64,000 nt of DNA from Pelobacter seleniigenes DSM 18267 (GCF_000711225.1 NZ_JOMG01000002.1:1748501-1812500); one strand, 5' to 3'. Positions 27,366 through 37,268 are shown, counted from the stretch's first letter. Notes: a model not told the origin generated them from the letters alone. Numbers and translations are program-made.

Positions 27366-27935
27366 ATGAGTGAGACTCCCGGGTCGCGTAAATCACGTTG
27401 GTCGAGTGCCTGGTTATGGGGGGTACTGGTCGGTGTTGCCGGTGTGCTGGTGGCGGTGTTGGCCTCGGGCTACATGATCGATGCCACCAATACCGATAAA
27501 TTCTGCGGCTCCTGTCACATGATGGAACCGTTCAAGCAGTCATGGCAGGCGTCTGTGCATGGCGGCATGAACCCGAAGGGGTTTGCCGCCCAGTGTGTCG
27601 ATTGCCATCTGCCCCATGGCAGTTTTGTCGATTACCTGACCACCAAGGCCAGAACCGGGATCTACGATGCCGTCCAGTCGGTGCGTATCGATGCGGCGGC
27701 CTTTGACTGGAAGGGGAACGCGGAACGGCACCGCCTGGAATTCACCTTTGATAACGCCTGCCACCGCTGTCATAAGAATCTGCTGCCGCCCGGACTGCCA
27801 CGCGGCGGGTTCCTGGCTCACCGGGATTATCTGAACGGCTTTACCGATAAACGCTGTACCGAGTGTCATGCCCATGTCGGGCATAAAGATATCTGGCAAA
27901 CAGTCAACGCACATTATCAGAACGCAAAGAACTGA
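27366..27935 (+). CDS. NapC/NirT-family tetraheme cytochrome c (NrfH/HaoC-like)
   Basis: This encodes 189 residues from ATG 27366, which follows AGGAGGTGAGCGA. One N-terminal membrane anchor ([21 protein letters not shown]) is followed by four heme motifs: CGSCH, CVDCH, CHRCH and CTECH. NapC/NrfH-type proteins oxidise menaquinol at the outer face of the membrane and pass electrons to a periplasmic partner. That partner is probably the octaheme protein encoded 34 bp downstream. A NapC-type gene paired with an HAO-type gene recalls the haoC-hao pair of epsilonproteobacteria. Confidence 0.9.
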   Translation: MSETPGSRKSRWSSAWLWGVLVGVAGVLVAVLASGYMIDATNTDKFCGSCHMMEPFKQSWQASVHGGMNPKGFAAQCVDCHLPHGSFVDYLTTKARTGIYDAVQSVRIDAAAFDWKGNAERHRLEFTFDNACHRCHKNLLPPGLPRGGFLAHRDYLNGFTDKRCTECHAHVGHKDIWQTVNAHYQNAKN

Positions 27936-27969
27936 ACACAGAGCCTGTCACACACACAAGGAGGTTAAT

Positions 27970-29325
27970 ATGAAATGTCGTTTATGGGCGGTCGGCCTGG
28001 CCGTGATCGGGGTGGTTTTCTGCATGTCGCCGGTCCTGGCGAAAGAAGCAGCGGACCAGTACCTGGACCTGGGGCAGAAAAAACTGGAATTATCCCGCGG
28101 CCTGACCAAGGAAGCCGCAGCCTGTGTCGAATGTCACTCCAAGAAGACGCCGGGCGTGGTGGAATCCTGGAAACTGGGCAAAATGGGGCATGCTTCGGTG
28201 TCCTGCTACGATTGTCACGTGGTTGATAAATCTTCACCCATGGCATCCCAGTGCGAAGGGACCAAAGGGACCAACACCTATATTTCACCGATGGTTTCCA
28301 GTGGCGTCTGCGCCCGCTGTCACCCGACCGAGGTCGATCAGTTCCTCAAGAGCGGGCACGCCATGCTGGCCAGCAAAGCCGTGGTTGACAACAAGGGGAT
28401 GGATAAGCTGATCCATCATTTTGAGGGCGGCGAGTTCATCGGTATCGACCGGAACGACCCGCAGAACCGCGCCAGCAAGGAGGCCGGTTGTCAGATGTGT
28501 CACGGCGGCAAAGTCGAACTCGGTGTCGATCACAAGCCGATCAACGGGACCTGGCCGGCCGGCGTCGGGACCCGCTACCCTGACGGCTCGGTCGGGAACT
28601 GTACGGTCTGTCATACCCGCCATCAGTTCTCGGTGGCCGAAGCCCGCAAGCCCGATGCCTGTGCCAGCTGTCACCTGGGACCGGACCATCCGAACATCGA
28701 AATCTATATGGAAAGCAAACACGGTCAGATCTACCAGGCGCAAGGGGAAGACTGGGAATGGGACAGCGCACCGGATGCCTGGGAGCCGGGTGACTATACC
28801 GCCCCGACCTGTGCAACCTGTCATATGAGTGGCATCGGCGAACTGGCCACCACGCACAATATCAATGAGCGGCTCAAGTACGACCTGGTGCACAAGCGTA
28901 GCGTGGTGCGTTCCGGCGAGCGGGGCGACGGGGAGAAAGGCGAGCTGCTGATGAAGAAGGTCTGCGCCAACTGCCATGGTTCCACCCATGTCGAAGGCCA
29001 GCGCGATATGCTCGACAATACCGTGAACCTGTACAATTCCTACTGGGGCAAGATCGTCGCCATGAAGAAGGACCTCAAGGAGAAGAATCTGCTCAAGGAT
29101 GATCCGTGGAAGGATGGCTTCCAGGAGCTGGAGTACTACTTCTGGCACCATGCCGGGCGGCGCGCCCGTCACGGCACGGCAATGAACGGTCCCGACTATA
29201 CGCACTGGCACGGCTTCTTCCAGCTGTTCCAGATTTACAAGGATATCGAGGATATCTACAACATGCGGATCAAGACCGGCAAGATCGAAGAAATCAGCAC
29301 GGTCATGAGCACCGGTCCGATTTAA
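27970..29325 (+). CDS. octaheme cytochrome c of the hydroxylamine oxidoreductase (HAO) family
   Basis: This encodes 451 residues from ATG 27970 (AAGGAGG upstream) with a signal peptide ending near SPVLA. Exactly eight CxxCH motifs are present (CVECH, CYDCH, CARCH, CQMCH, CTVCH, CASCH, CATCH, CANCH), followed by a helical C-terminal region with [15 protein letters not shown] and PDYTHWHG. Size, heme number and C-terminal pattern fit the HAO family. In ammonia oxidisers HAO has a tyrosine-crosslinked P460 heme and oxidises hydroxylamine; forms without the crosslink reduce nitrite or hydroxylamine. Y410 in DYTHWHG is worth aligning, but I cannot place it with confidence. Pairing with a menaquinol-oxidising NapC protein favours reduction. 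Confidence 0.85.
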   Translation: MKCRLWAVGLAVIGVVFCMSPVLAKEAADQYLDLGQKKLELSRGLTKEAAACVECHSKKTPGVVESWKLGKMGHASVSCYDCHVVDKSSPMASQCEGTKGTNTYISPMVSSGVCARCHPTEVDQFLKSGHAMLASKAVVDNKGMDKLIHHFEGGEFIGIDRNDPQNRASKEAGCQMCHGGKVELGVDHKPINGTWPAGVGTRYPDGSVGNCTVCHTRHQFSVAEARKPDACASCHLGPDHPNIEIYMESKHGQIYQAQGEDWEWDSAPDAWEPGDYTAPTCATCHMSGIGELATTHNINERLKYDLVHKRSVVRSGERGDGEKGELLMKKVCANCHGSTHVEGQRDMLDNTVNLYNSYWGKIVAMKKDLKEKNLLKDDPWKDGFQELEYYFWHHAGRRARHGTAMNGPDYTHWHGFFQLFQIYKDIEDIYNMRIKTGKIEEISTVMSTGPI

Positions 29326-29350
29326 GCGTATCCTGAGCGCATCCCGGACA

Positions 29351-29387
29351 GCCCCTTGCCGCAATGGTGGCAAGGGGCTGTTTTTTT
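29351..29387 (+). terminator. rho-independent terminator of the NapC/HAO operon
   Basis: GCCCCTTGCC at 29351-29360 pairs perfectly with GGCAAGGGGC at 29369-29378 across an 8-base loop, followed by a run of T residues at 29380-29387. Confidence 0.92.
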
Positions 29388-29416
29388 GTGACGTTCGGGA
29401 ATTGATTTGGGAGCTG

Positions 29417-30382
29417 TCAGCTGGCCCGGCGCGCTTCGTCCGTAATGAAGGCGGCCAACTGGTCGACCAACAGTGGATACAGGCCAGCGTTGATGGTGGC
29501 GGTCTTGAGTCGTTCCGGGTCGGCAAGAAAGTCGCGGATAAAGATGATCTCCGAGGCTTTGGCGTAGGTGGCATAGGGGAGCTGGTAATTGATGCCGAGC
29601 AGCTGTTTGACAATTTCGTAAGGGCTGGTTTGCGCCGGGAACCGACATACCCGCTCCGCCCGGCTCAACAGCTTGTGCAGATAAAAGAGCAGACAGTTGT
29701 CAACGCTGGTTACCTGTTGGCGATGCCCCGGCAGAATGGTTTTGTCGCGCAGAGTCGCGATCCGTTCCAGGCTGGTGCAGTAAGCCTGGTAGTTGGAAAA
29801 GCGCTGCCCAGTGAGCAGGTCGATCTCCAGGACCGGGGCCTGAAAAATACCCGCCAGCATGATATCCCCGGTCACGGCCCAGCCCGCTCCGCACAGGGCC
29901 AGGTCGCTCTGGGAATGCCCGGGACAGGGCAAAACGCTGATTCCCAGTCGGGCCGGCAGCTCCTGTTCGGTGATCAGGTACTCGCTCGGCGAGGTCGGGT
30001 AAATCAGGTCCGGCACGCTGATATGTTCGCTGAACGCGATCGTAAATTTGTCCGGAAACCCGGCCTCGCGAAGCAGCTCCACTACTCCGGCGATATGCTC
30101 CTGCGTTCTGCTGAGCCTGAGGTGATCGCGGTAGGGCAGGTAGAGTTTGGCACCGGTCTGTTGTTGCAACTGCGCCGCCAGGCCGTAATGATCGACATGG
30201 CAGTGGCTGATGACAATATGTTTAAGCCGCTCCAGGGGAATAGTCCGTTGCAGTTGGGCCAGAGCTTCAACGCTGGGCGGGCCACAATCGAAAAGCACCA
30301 GCTCACCGGCCAACTCGGCTGAATAACAGTGGACCGGACCGACCAGATAGGGGGTGTTCAGGGTATGCTGTTGTGGAATCAT
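29417..30382 (-). CDS. MBL-fold metallo-hydrolase (paralogue A)
   Basis: This 321-residue protein has metal-binding motif HCHVDHYG, then CPGHSQSD and VTGDIML, the usual metallo-beta-lactamase-fold ligands, and LPGHR near residue 217. The extra C-terminal helical region of about 90 residues resembles glyoxalase II-like or LACTB2-like hydrolases. The substrate is unknown. It closely resembles the protein encoded at 31746-32726 (both begin MIPxQHTL-TPYLVGPVHCYS), so the two come from a duplication, with an MFS gene between them on the same strand. Confidence 0.87.
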   Translation of the reverse strand: MIPQQHTLNTPYLVGPVHCYSAELAGELVLFDCGPPSVEALAQLQRTIPLERLKHIVISHCHVDHYGLAAQLQQQTGAKLYLPYRDHLRLSRTQEHIAGVVELLREAGFPDKFTIAFSEHISVPDLIYPTSPSEYLITEQELPARLGISVLPCPGHSQSDLALCGAGWAVTGDIMLAGIFQAPVLEIDLLTGQRFSNYQAYCTSLERIATLRDKTILPGHRQQVTSVDNCLLFYLHKLLSRAERVCRFPAQTSPYEIVKQLLGINYQLPYATYAKASEIIFIRDFLADPERLKTATINAGLYPLLVDQLAAFITDEARRAS

Positions 30383-30418
30383 GAAGGTCTCTTGGTGTTG
30401 GTTCGTTGCGCTTGGTGG

Positions 30419-31690
30419 TTATCGATATTTGCCGCTGTCGAGTCGCCAGATATAAATGAATAACGGGATAACCAGCAGGCTGGCACAGATATAGGGGAGG
30501 CTGTGCCCCAATTGATAAAGGCTGGTGCCGAATAGTGGCCCGATTATGAAGCCGCCGGCAGGGCAGGCGGAAACGATGCCGCCGATGGCCCCTTGTTCAT
30601 GCTGGCCGACCGCGAGGGAGGCCCCGGCCGTAAAGCCCGGTGCCACCAATCCCAGCCCCAACCCGAGTCCGCCAAGAATGGCAAAGGCCAGGGGCAGACT
30701 GTTAATAACGGGCAACAGGGCATAGCCCACAATCAGTAGCGGCAAGCCGCCACGCATCAGTTGCAACGGGGTCAGTTTCAGCCTGTTGACCAGAAACGAC
30801 TGGGAAAAGAACGACATCAGCGCTGAAATCATCATCCCCGTGCCGAGGGCCTGGGCGGTTTCCTGGCCATTGAGAGAGAAGATGTCCTGAAAGTAAAAAC
30901 CGATGGTTTGGCCCATCATCGAGAAAGAGATAAAGGTCAGCAGACCGGTCAGAACATAGGGGCGGTAGCGGCGGTCCAGCCACTTCAGTTTTTTAGCCGG
31001 AGTGGTCTTTTTGGAGGTGTGGCGTGGCTCTTTAAGAGTCGTGCCCAGCAGGACGGTGCTGATCAGGGTGATGCCCGCAGCAATATACAGGGGGGCGAGC
31101 AGACCGAAAACCGCCAGCACGCCGCTTAAGGCCGGCCCGAGGATAGCTCCCAGGGTGCGGGCGGCGCCGAGGCGGCCCATGCCGGCGACCCGCTGTTCCG
31201 CGTTGGTGGTGTCGGCGATATAGCCGGCTGCGGCACTGGGGCCGGCGGACATCAGCAAGGCCATCATGACCCGGGCCAGAATGACCAGCAGAAAGAGGGC
31301 CCAGCCGGAAAGAATCCCCTTGAAGCCAAGCAGGAACATGGAGGCAAAAGTGGTACAGCCGATGACATAGCCGGCCATCCCCAGCAACATGATCGGTTTG
31401 CGGCCCAGCCGATCGCAGGCCCGGCCCCATACCGGGCTCATCAGGGTGAAGGTCAAGGCCGCACAGCTGATGATTATGCCGACCTGGACTTCCTTGAAGC
31501 CGATTTCACGACCGAGAGGGGCGAGCAGGGCAAAGGTCATGGATTGGCCGATGCCGATGGTCAGGACACTGAACAGCACCAAGCCGGTTCCCAATGTGTT
31601 GCTGCGGTCAGTGGGCAGATGGTGGTTATGCTTGCTTTTCAATAGGAGCCAACTTTTCCTGGTGATGACGATTGTTATAAAAATGTCCAT
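30419..31690 (-). CDS. MFS transporter
   Basis: This 423-residue protein has twelve predicted membrane helices and the MFS loop motif in MSPVWGRACDRLGRKPIMLLG. A repeat-like GLGLGLVAPGFTAGASLAV occurs in the second half. It resembles drug/metabolite efflux members. It lies between two MBL-fold hydrolase genes on the same strand (36 and 55 bp gaps), so a linked job such as processing and exporting a metabolite is plausible. The start at 31690 lacks a good ribosome-binding site and may lie up to 20 codons downstream. Confidence 0.88.
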   Translation of the reverse strand: MDIFITIVITRKSWLLLKSKHNHHLPTDRSNTLGTGLVLFSVLTIGIGQSMTFALLAPLGREIGFKEVQVGIIISCAALTFTLMSPVWGRACDRLGRKPIMLLGMAGYVIGCTTFASMFLLGFKGILSGWALFLLVILARVMMALLMSAGPSAAAGYIADTTNAEQRVAGMGRLGAARTLGAILGPALSGVLAVFGLLAPLYIAAGITLISTVLLGTTLKEPRHTSKKTTPAKKLKWLDRRYRPYVLTGLLTFISFSMMGQTIGFYFQDIFSLNGQETAQALGTGMMISALMSFFSQSFLVNRLKLTPLQLMRGGLPLLIVGYALLPVINSLPLAFAILGGLGLGLGLVAPGFTAGASLAVGQHEQGAIGGIVSACPAGGFIIGPLFGTSLYQLGHSLPYICASLLVIPLFIYIWRLDSGKYR

Positions 31691-31745
31691 GCAGCGTTGT
31701 CAGCGTGAGCTGGCAAGGTTGTCCGGAAACCGTTGGTTATTTTCT

Positions 31746-32726
31746 CTACCTGAAATCAAAGGGTGGATACAGGGAAGATTTGTCCGGTGCGCAGAACAGG
31801 GCTAATTCTTTGGTAAGAAGCGGATACAGGCCGATCTCTGTTATAGCCTGATATAATAGCTCCGGTTCAGCGAGAAAATCACGCAGAAAAATCACTTCCG
31901 ACACTTTCAGGAAACTGATCATGGGTGCTTTGAAATCATCATTCAACAGTTTGCTGATGGTTTCAACCGCATTCATGTTCAGCGGCAGTTTGCTGATTCG
32001 GGCCGCTCTGGCCAGCATCTTGCGCAGGTAAAACAAGAGGCAGTCATCGACGCTGGTGATGTATTCCCGGTGTCCGGGGAGGACCTTTCTGTCCTTCAGC
32101 CGCGACAGTTTGGTCAGGGTTGCGCAGTAGGCGTGGTAGTTTCTGAAGCGCTGCTCTGTTACCAGGTCGATATCGAGTAACGGGGTCTGGAAAATGCCGC
32201 GCAGCAGCACGTCCCCGGTGACAGCCCAGTCCGCACCGCTCAGCACCAGATCGCTTTGCGAGTGTCCGGGGCAGGCCAGGACTTCGATGCCGAGCTCGGG
32301 CGGCAGGCTTTCTTCGATAATTTTGCAGCGCTCCGGCCAGCTCGGGTAAATTTCCGGTTGGCGGTCATTGCCTGCCAGGCGCTGGATGAATGTATCGTCA
32401 AAGCCGACCTGCAGCAGCAGCTCGCGCAACAGGACTTTCCGTTCCTGTTCTCTGCTGAATTTGAGGTAATCACGAAACGGCAGGTAGATAGTTGCGCTGC
32501 TATGCTGTTCGAGCCAGTGGGCCAGACCGTAGTGATCCGGATGACAATGGCTGATGATGACATGCCGGAGTCGGGAAAGATCGAGGGTTTGGGCCAGATA
32601 ACGGCTGGCGGCCAGGGTTGGCGGGCCGGTATCGAACAGGATCAGCTCGCCGTCGATTTCGGTGCTGTAGCAGTGAACCGGACCGACCAGATAAGGAGTA
32701 TCGAGGGTGTGTTGTTCTGGTATCAT
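31746..32726 (-). CDS. MBL-fold metallo-hydrolase (paralogue B)
   Basis: This 326-residue paralogue of the protein at 29417-30382 has HCHPDHYG, CPGHSQSD, VTGDVLL and LPGHR preserved. The first 60 residues and the C-terminal YLRKML...EVIFLRDFLAEPELL region are the most alike between the two. It would be transcribed first in the MBL-MFS-MBL group. Both copies keep every visible metal ligand, so neither looks degenerate. Function is unknown beyond a metal-dependent hydrolase. Confidence 0.87.
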   Translation of the reverse strand: MIPEQHTLDTPYLVGPVHCYSTEIDGELILFDTGPPTLAASRYLAQTLDLSRLRHVIISHCHPDHYGLAHWLEQHSSATIYLPFRDYLKFSREQERKVLLRELLLQVGFDDTFIQRLAGNDRQPEIYPSWPERCKIIEESLPPELGIEVLACPGHSQSDLVLSGADWAVTGDVLLRGIFQTPLLDIDLVTEQRFRNYHAYCATLTKLSRLKDRKVLPGHREYITSVDDCLLFYLRKMLARAARISKLPLNMNAVETISKLLNDDFKAPMISFLKVSEVIFLRDFLAEPELLYQAITEIGLYPLLTKELALFCAPDKSSLYPPFDFR

Positions 32727-32773
32727 CCGACCAAGTTTATACCGATTTCTTGTCCAAGGGAATCTGTCCGAAT

Positions 32774-32812
32774 AAAAAAACGCCTTCCACGGTGGCCCGG
32801 GAAGGCGTTTTT
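32774..32812 (-). terminator. rho-independent terminator, possibly bidirectional
   Basis: CGCCTTCC at 32781-32788 pairs with GGAAGGCG at 32800-32807. An A-tract precedes it and a T-tract follows, so it can work on both strands. On the minus strand it ends the FadL-type gene. Confidence 0.88.
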
Positions 32813-32833
32813 ATTGCGATGTCCAGGTCCGGA

Positions 32834-34171
32834 TTAAAAGTTATAGGTCAACTGAATGCTGACAATGTCAACGGAGTTTTCATATTCCCCGACCAAGGTG
32901 CCGCGGGCGGTATCCTCTGGATCGGTTGCGGATTTTTCCAGTTTGGAATCAGCGACGAATAGATGGGCGTAAGCGGCGTCCATGGAGAGACGATCAGTCA
33001 AGTGGATGCCCGTACCTAACGAGAGCCAGATCCGGTCTTCGCCGGGAATGCGCGGGGTCCGGTATTTGTCGGAGATCGGGGTTTCGTCAAAAGCGACCCC
33101 GCTCCGCAGCACCCACATCTCGTTGACCTGGTACGTAGCGCCAAGGGAATAGCGCCAGGTGTCGTTCCAGTTTTCGGTGGTGGTCGACTCAGTAGCACCG
33201 GCAAAGGTGTCGTCGAATTCGATGGTCAGCTTGTCAAAGGAACTCCAGCCGGTCCAGGTGATGTCGCCCATGATGGCCAGCTTGTCAGTGAGCTGATGGT
33301 AAACGCTGAACGAGGCTGTAGCGGGCAGGGTCAGATCGGCGGTAATATCCTGGGTTGCAAAAGCCGAAGAGAATGCAGCCAGGGCCGTCGGGAAGTCCTT
33401 GGCCTTCAGCTGGCCTTTGAGCTTATGCTTGACCTCGGAACGATAGGCGGCGCCGATGCGCGTGCTGTCGCTCAATTCGTAGAGGATACCCAGGTTGAAA
33501 CCATAGCCCCAGTCGTCGCCGGTGTTTTCTGCGAGGATATCGAAATTGGTATTGCTGACATAAGATGGATCGTTGGTCTGTTTGTAGTAAACCAGACCAC
33601 CGTCGACCATACTCGACAGGGTTGCATCGATGTATTGGGCACTGACGCCCATGCCAATGCTCAGTTTGTCGGTCACTTTGATGGCCAGGGCCGGATTGAT
33701 GTTCATGGTTGAAACATCCGATTCCACGGCGTGATAACGACCCACCCAGTCCTTGTCGTATTTGGTGGCCAACCCGAACGGAGCCATAATGCCGAGGCCG
33801 ACGGCAAGGCGGTCAGAGATGCGGTTGCTGTAATAAAAGTTGGGGACAAATTTGCTGACCCCGCCCTGGCCGCCGTCATTGCTGCCCAGGGAACCACCGA
33901 GGACATTGGTTGCCTGGCTTGAAGAAAACTTGGTTGACGGCATAATATAATGGACTCCGGCGATGATCTGCTGCCCTTCGAGCAGGGTCATCCCCGCCGG
34001 ATTGAAGAAAATCGTGCTGGCATCCTCTGCCGCGGCAGCTCCTCCGGCAAATGAATTTCCCAATCCGGTGACCGATTGCTCGACAATGGCAAACCCTGAG
34101 GCAAAGGCACTGCCGCTACAGCTGGCGAACAAGGCCAGAGAAATCAGTAGTGGACGCATGGTTTTCAACAT
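32834..34171 (-). CDS. OmpP1/FadL-family outer membrane transport protein
   Basis: This encodes 445 residues from ATG 34171, picked for its AAGGAGTCCTTCTG site. The signal peptide ends near SGSAFA. The mature N-terminus SGFAIVEQSVTGLGNSFAGG followed by AEDASTIFFNPAGMTLL is the FadL/TodX hallmark: the hatch region plus the NPA motif. Amphipathic beta strands continue to a C-terminal aromatic (SIQLTYNF), as expected for an outer-membrane barrel. FadL porins take up long-chain fatty acids or other hydrophobic compounds. It is transcribed alone, with a terminator following. Confidence 0.92.
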   Translation of the reverse strand: MLKTMRPLLISLALFASCSGSAFASGFAIVEQSVTGLGNSFAGGAAAAEDASTIFFNPAGMTLLEGQQIIAGVHYIMPSTKFSSSQATNVLGGSLGSNDGGQGGVSKFVPNFYYSNRISDRLAVGLGIMAPFGLATKYDKDWVGRYHAVESDVSTMNINPALAIKVTDKLSIGMGVSAQYIDATLSSMVDGGLVYYKQTNDPSYVSNTNFDILAENTGDDWGYGFNLGILYELSDSTRIGAAYRSEVKHKLKGQLKAKDFPTALAAFSSAFATQDITADLTLPATASFSVYHQLTDKLAIMGDITWTGWSSFDKLTIEFDDTFAGATESTTTENWNDTWRYSLGATYQVNEMWVLRSGVAFDETPISDKYRTPRIPGEDRIWLSLGTGIHLTDRLSMDAAYAHLFVADSKLEKSATDPEDTARGTLVGEYENSVDIVSIQLTYNF

Positions 34172-34446
34172 CAGAAGGACTCCTTTCAAATAAAGCGCAG
34201 CTTTGATGACAATAACAATAGGAAATAGCGGCAATAATATGCTTATTTGCCTGTTTGATGCAATAGAACGCTATTCTTTTTTTTACGATCAGCGTTTTAC
34301 TCCGCGAGGGATCTTTCCCCCTGCGGCTCCCGGTAGCTTCTTGACAGCTGGAAATGCCTGTGTTAACGAAGTCTGACGAAGAGAAGTCGTCATTCATTAA
34401 AAAACACGCTGAGAAACTTTTTCCTTTTCCAGGGAGTGTCAAAATC

Positions 34447-35730
34447 ATGAATCATGAGCGGTCGGAAGCGCTTTTCAATGCGGCGAAAAAGGTCATTCCC
34501 GGCGGGGTCAACAGCCCTGTCCGCGCGTTCAAGTCGGTTGGTTGCAACCCGGTATTTATTGAGAGAGCTGCCGGCAGCAAAATTTACGACGCCGATGGCA
34601 ACGCATATATCGACTATGTCGGTTCCTGGGGGCCGATGATTCTTGGCCATTGCCATCCCAAAGTGGTTGAGGCGATCCAGCAGACCGCAGCCAGCGGTGC
34701 CTCTTTCGGCGCTCCGACGGCGCGGGAGACGGTCCTGGCCGAGTTGGTGGCCACGGCCTATCCGAACATTGAAAAAGTACGCATGGTCTCCTCCGGTACC
34801 GAGGCCACCATGAGCGCCATTCGGCTGGCCCGCGGTTTTACCGGACGCGACAAAATCCTCAAGTTCGACGGATGCTATCATGGCCATGCCGATTCGTTAT
34901 TGGTTAAGGCCGGCAGTGGTGCGGCAACCTTCGGGGTGCCGACATCCCCCGGTGTCCCCGCGGATTTCGCCAAATATACCTTGACCGCAACCTATAACGA
35001 TCTGGCCGAAGTCAAGACGCTGGTCGCTGCCAATCAGGGCGAAATCGCCTGCATCATTCTTGAGCCGATTGCCGGAAACATGGGCTGTGTACCGCCAGTG
35101 GCCGGTTTTCTGGAAGGTTTGCGCGAACTCTGTACCGCTGAAGGGATCGTGCTGATCATCGACGAGGTCATGACCGGCTTCCGGGTCGCTTTTGGTGGTG
35201 CCCAGGAGCGTTTCGGGGTGCGTGGAGACCTGGTCTGCCTGGGGAAAATTATCGGCGGCGGATTGCCGGTCGGCGCCTTCGGCGGCAAACGTGAGATCAT
35301 GGAATGCCTGTCCCCGGAAGGGGGCGTCTATCAGGCCGGTACGCTGTCCGGAAATCCCCTGGCCATGAGCGCCGGGATTGCCACCTTGCAGCTGATTCGG
35401 GAAGAGGGCTTCTACGAGCAGATCGAGGAGAAAAGCGCCTACCTGGAAAAGGGGCTGCGCCAGGTCGCCGGAAACAGCTCGGTCAGCACTTGTTTCCAGC
35501 GGGTCGGCGGTATGTTCTGCACCTTTTTTCACCCCGGCCCGGTGAATTCATTTGCGGATGCGGTACAAAGCGATACCGTTAGTTTCGGAGCGTTCTTCAG
35601 GGCTATGCTCGAACAGGGGATCAACCTGGCGCCGTCGCAGTTCGAAGCTGGCTTTATGAGTATTGCCCACAGCCGGGAAGACCTGGATAAGACGATCACC
35701 GCCGTGGAAAAGGCCCTCGCCACGCTTTGA
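34447..35730 (+). CDS. hemL: glutamate-1-semialdehyde 2,1-aminomutase
   Basis: This encodes 427 residues from ATG 34447, the size of E. coli HemL (426). It begins [24 protein letters not shown], as the family does; an in-frame start at 34354 would add an unrelated leader. PLP-binding features are [17 protein letters not shown], the aspartate in [10 protein letters not shown] and Schiff-base lysine K267 in [10 protein letters not shown]. HemL makes 5-aminolevulinate in the C5 heme pathway, which fits the heavy heme demand of this genome. The gene lies just before the F0 operon, but a promoter-like sequence separates them. Confidence 0.96.
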   Translation: MNHERSEALFNAAKKVIPGGVNSPVRAFKSVGCNPVFIERAAGSKIYDADGNAYIDYVGSWGPMILGHCHPKVVEAIQQTAASGASFGAPTARETVLAELVATAYPNIEKVRMVSSGTEATMSAIRLARGFTGRDKILKFDGCYHGHADSLLVKAGSGAATFGVPTSPGVPADFAKYTLTATYNDLAEVKTLVAANQGEIACIILEPIAGNMGCVPPVAGFLEGLRELCTAEGIVLIIDEVMTGFRVAFGGAQERFGVRGDLVCLGKIIGGGLPVGAFGGKREIMECLSPEGGVYQAGTLSGNPLAMSAGIATLQLIREEGFYEQIEEKSAYLEKGLRQVAGNSSVSTCFQRVGGMFCTFFHPGPVNSFADAVQSDTVSFGAFFRAMLEQGINLAPSQFEAGFMSIAHSREDLDKTITAVEKALATL

Positions 35731-35782
35731 TTTGCAGGGCGCAGAGGCGATCAAATACGGTTTTAATGTGCCGAGAAAGCGA

Positions 35783-35811
35783 TTGACTTCGCCTGGGCGC
35801 TGTGGTACTAA
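35783..35811 (+). promoter_or_regulatory. candidate sigma-70 promoter of the F0 operon
   Basis: TTGACT at 35783-35788 and TACTAA at 35806-35811 are separated by 17 bp. This would start transcription about 35 bp before the AtpZ-like gene, after hemL has ended. Confidence 0.45.
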
Positions 35812-35853
35812 AAGTCGCTTTTACGGCTGTTTGGCAGCCGGTGAAATGTCCCG

Positions 35854-36120
35854 ATGAGCGAAGACAAACACCAATTATTCAAAAGCCTCGGTTTTTTGTC
35901 GAGTGTCGGTATCTCCCTGGTTGCATCGATCTTGATCGGTCTGGCCATGGGTTATTATCTGGATCAGTGGTTGGCGACCAAGCCGTTGTTCACCCTGGTC
36001 ATGCTGGTCATCGGGATTATCTCGGGCTTTCGTAACGTCTACATTCTGACCACACGTGAACTGCGGCGGCAACAGCTGGAAGACAGCAAGGCCGAAAGCG
36101 ATAATGACCGAGCAGGATGA
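35854..36120 (+). CDS. AtpZ/AtpI-like small membrane protein of the ATP synthase operon
   Basis: This 88-residue protein has two membrane helices (SVGISLVASILIGLAMGYYLD and FTLVMLVIGIISGFRNVYIL) joined by a short loop, the AtpZ layout. AtpZ and AtpI help c-ring assembly or ion supply to F1F0 ATP synthase. It is followed by an overlapping AtpI-like gene, then atpB and atpE, so the assignment is well supported by context. Confidence 0.82.
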   Translation: MSEDKHQLFKSLGFLSSVGISLVASILIGLAMGYYLDQWLATKPLFTLVMLVIGIISGFRNVYILTTRELRRQQLEDSKAESDNDRAG

Positions 36121-36469
36121 CCGGTTGCTGGCTGAAATGGCCGTGAGAAACTGGATCATCCTGGCGTTGTTGCTGTTGTTGAGCCTGTTCTGGAGATCCT
36201 GGTCAGTGTCCCTGGGGGTGTTGTCAGGCGGGGTCCTGGTGATTATAAATTACCGCTGGCTGGGCAGGTCGCTGGCCAAGCTTTTGAACAACCCGCAACG
36301 GGCGGCGCAGCAGGGTTTCAAGAGGAATTACCTGTTTCGACTGCTGTTTATCGCCAGCGCCATCTATTTGCTGCTGGTCCGCGGGGGCGTCAATCCCCTG
36401 GCCCTGGCGGCCGGTTTATCCGTTGTGGTCATTAATCTGCTGGTTACCACTATGAAACGCCTGTATTGA
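36104..36469 (+). CDS. atpI: ATP synthase subunit I (AtpI-like)
   Basis: This encodes 121 residues from ATG 36104 inside the end of the upstream gene (17-bp overlap). Four hydrophobic segments are visible, with the YRWLGRSLAKLL stretch after the second, as in the ATP synthase I family. These proteins assist c-ring assembly. It lies 35 bp before atpB with a GGATAGGAGAA ribosome-binding site between them. Confidence 0.78.
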   Translation: MTEQDDRLLAEMAVRNWIILALLLLLSLFWRSWSVSLGVLSGGVLVIINYRWLGRSLAKLLNNPQRAAQQGFKRNYLFRLLFIASAIYLLLVRGGVNPLALAAGLSVVVINLLVTTMKRLY

Positions 36470-36504
36470 GATATTTGACATTAAATTTCGGATAGGAGAA
36501 AGCG

Positions 36505-37179
36505 ATGACCCATCCCTTCTTATTTTTACAATGGCTTGAACAGCAGTTGCATCTTCATTTCGGCGACCATGTTACTTACACCTGGTTTGTCATGCTGGTG
36601 CTGATTCTGGTTGCCTTTTTGGCCTCCCGTTCCATCAGCATGATTCCCTCCGGAGTTCAGAATCTGATGGAGTCGGTGATTACCGGGATCGAAGGGCTGA
36701 TCGAAGAGACCATGGGGGAAGAAGGAAAGGCGTTTTTTCCGCTGATCGCAACCTTTGCCCTGTTTATTCTGGTCAGTAACCTGATCGGGCTGATTCCCGG
36801 TTTTTATCCCCCGACCGCCAATCTCAATACCAACGCAGCGCTGGCTTTGATCGTGTTCTTCATGACCCATATCGTTGGCTTTAAAAAGCATGGAATGGCT
36901 TATGTCAAGCATTTCATGGGGCCGATCATCTGGCTGGCCCCACTGATGTTCGTGATTGAGATCATCGGTCATCTGGCCCGGCCGCTGTCATTGACGTTGC
37001 GTCTTTTCGGCAATATGTACGGCCATGAAATCGTGCTGATGATTTTCCTGGCCCTGGTTCCGTTGTTTCTGCCGATTCCGATGATGTTGATGGGGGTTCT
37101 GGTGGCTTTTATCCAGACCTTCGTGTTTACCCTGTTGGCAATGATTTATATTGCCGGGGCACTTGAAGAGGCGCACTGA
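36505..37179 (+). CDS. atpB: F0F1 ATP synthase subunit a
   Basis: This 224-residue membrane protein carries the essential arginine in [18 protein letters not shown], facing the c-ring, and the second conserved region [19 protein letters not shown]. It forms the proton (or sodium) half-channels of F0. Its length is usual for the short deltaproteobacterial type. It is co-transcribed with atpZ, atpI and atpE. The F1 genes are not in this window, as in Geobacter, where F0 and F1 operons are separate. Confidence 0.95.
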   Translation: MTHPFLFLQWLEQQLHLHFGDHVTYTWFVMLVLILVAFLASRSISMIPSGVQNLMESVITGIEGLIEETMGEEGKAFFPLIATFALFILVSNLIGLIPGFYPPTANLNTNAALALIVFFMTHIVGFKKHGMAYVKHFMGPIIWLAPLMFVIEIIGHLARPLSLTLRLFGNMYGHEIVLMIFLALVPLFLPIPMMLMGVLVAFIQTFVFTLLAMIYIAGALEEAH

Positions 37180-37268
37180 TTTTGTTTTATAGGCTTTTCA
37201 CAGGGGTGAAGAGCAGGTCCTATAGCATATAGGAACAATATATTTCTTGAGCAAAAGGAGAATGAAGA

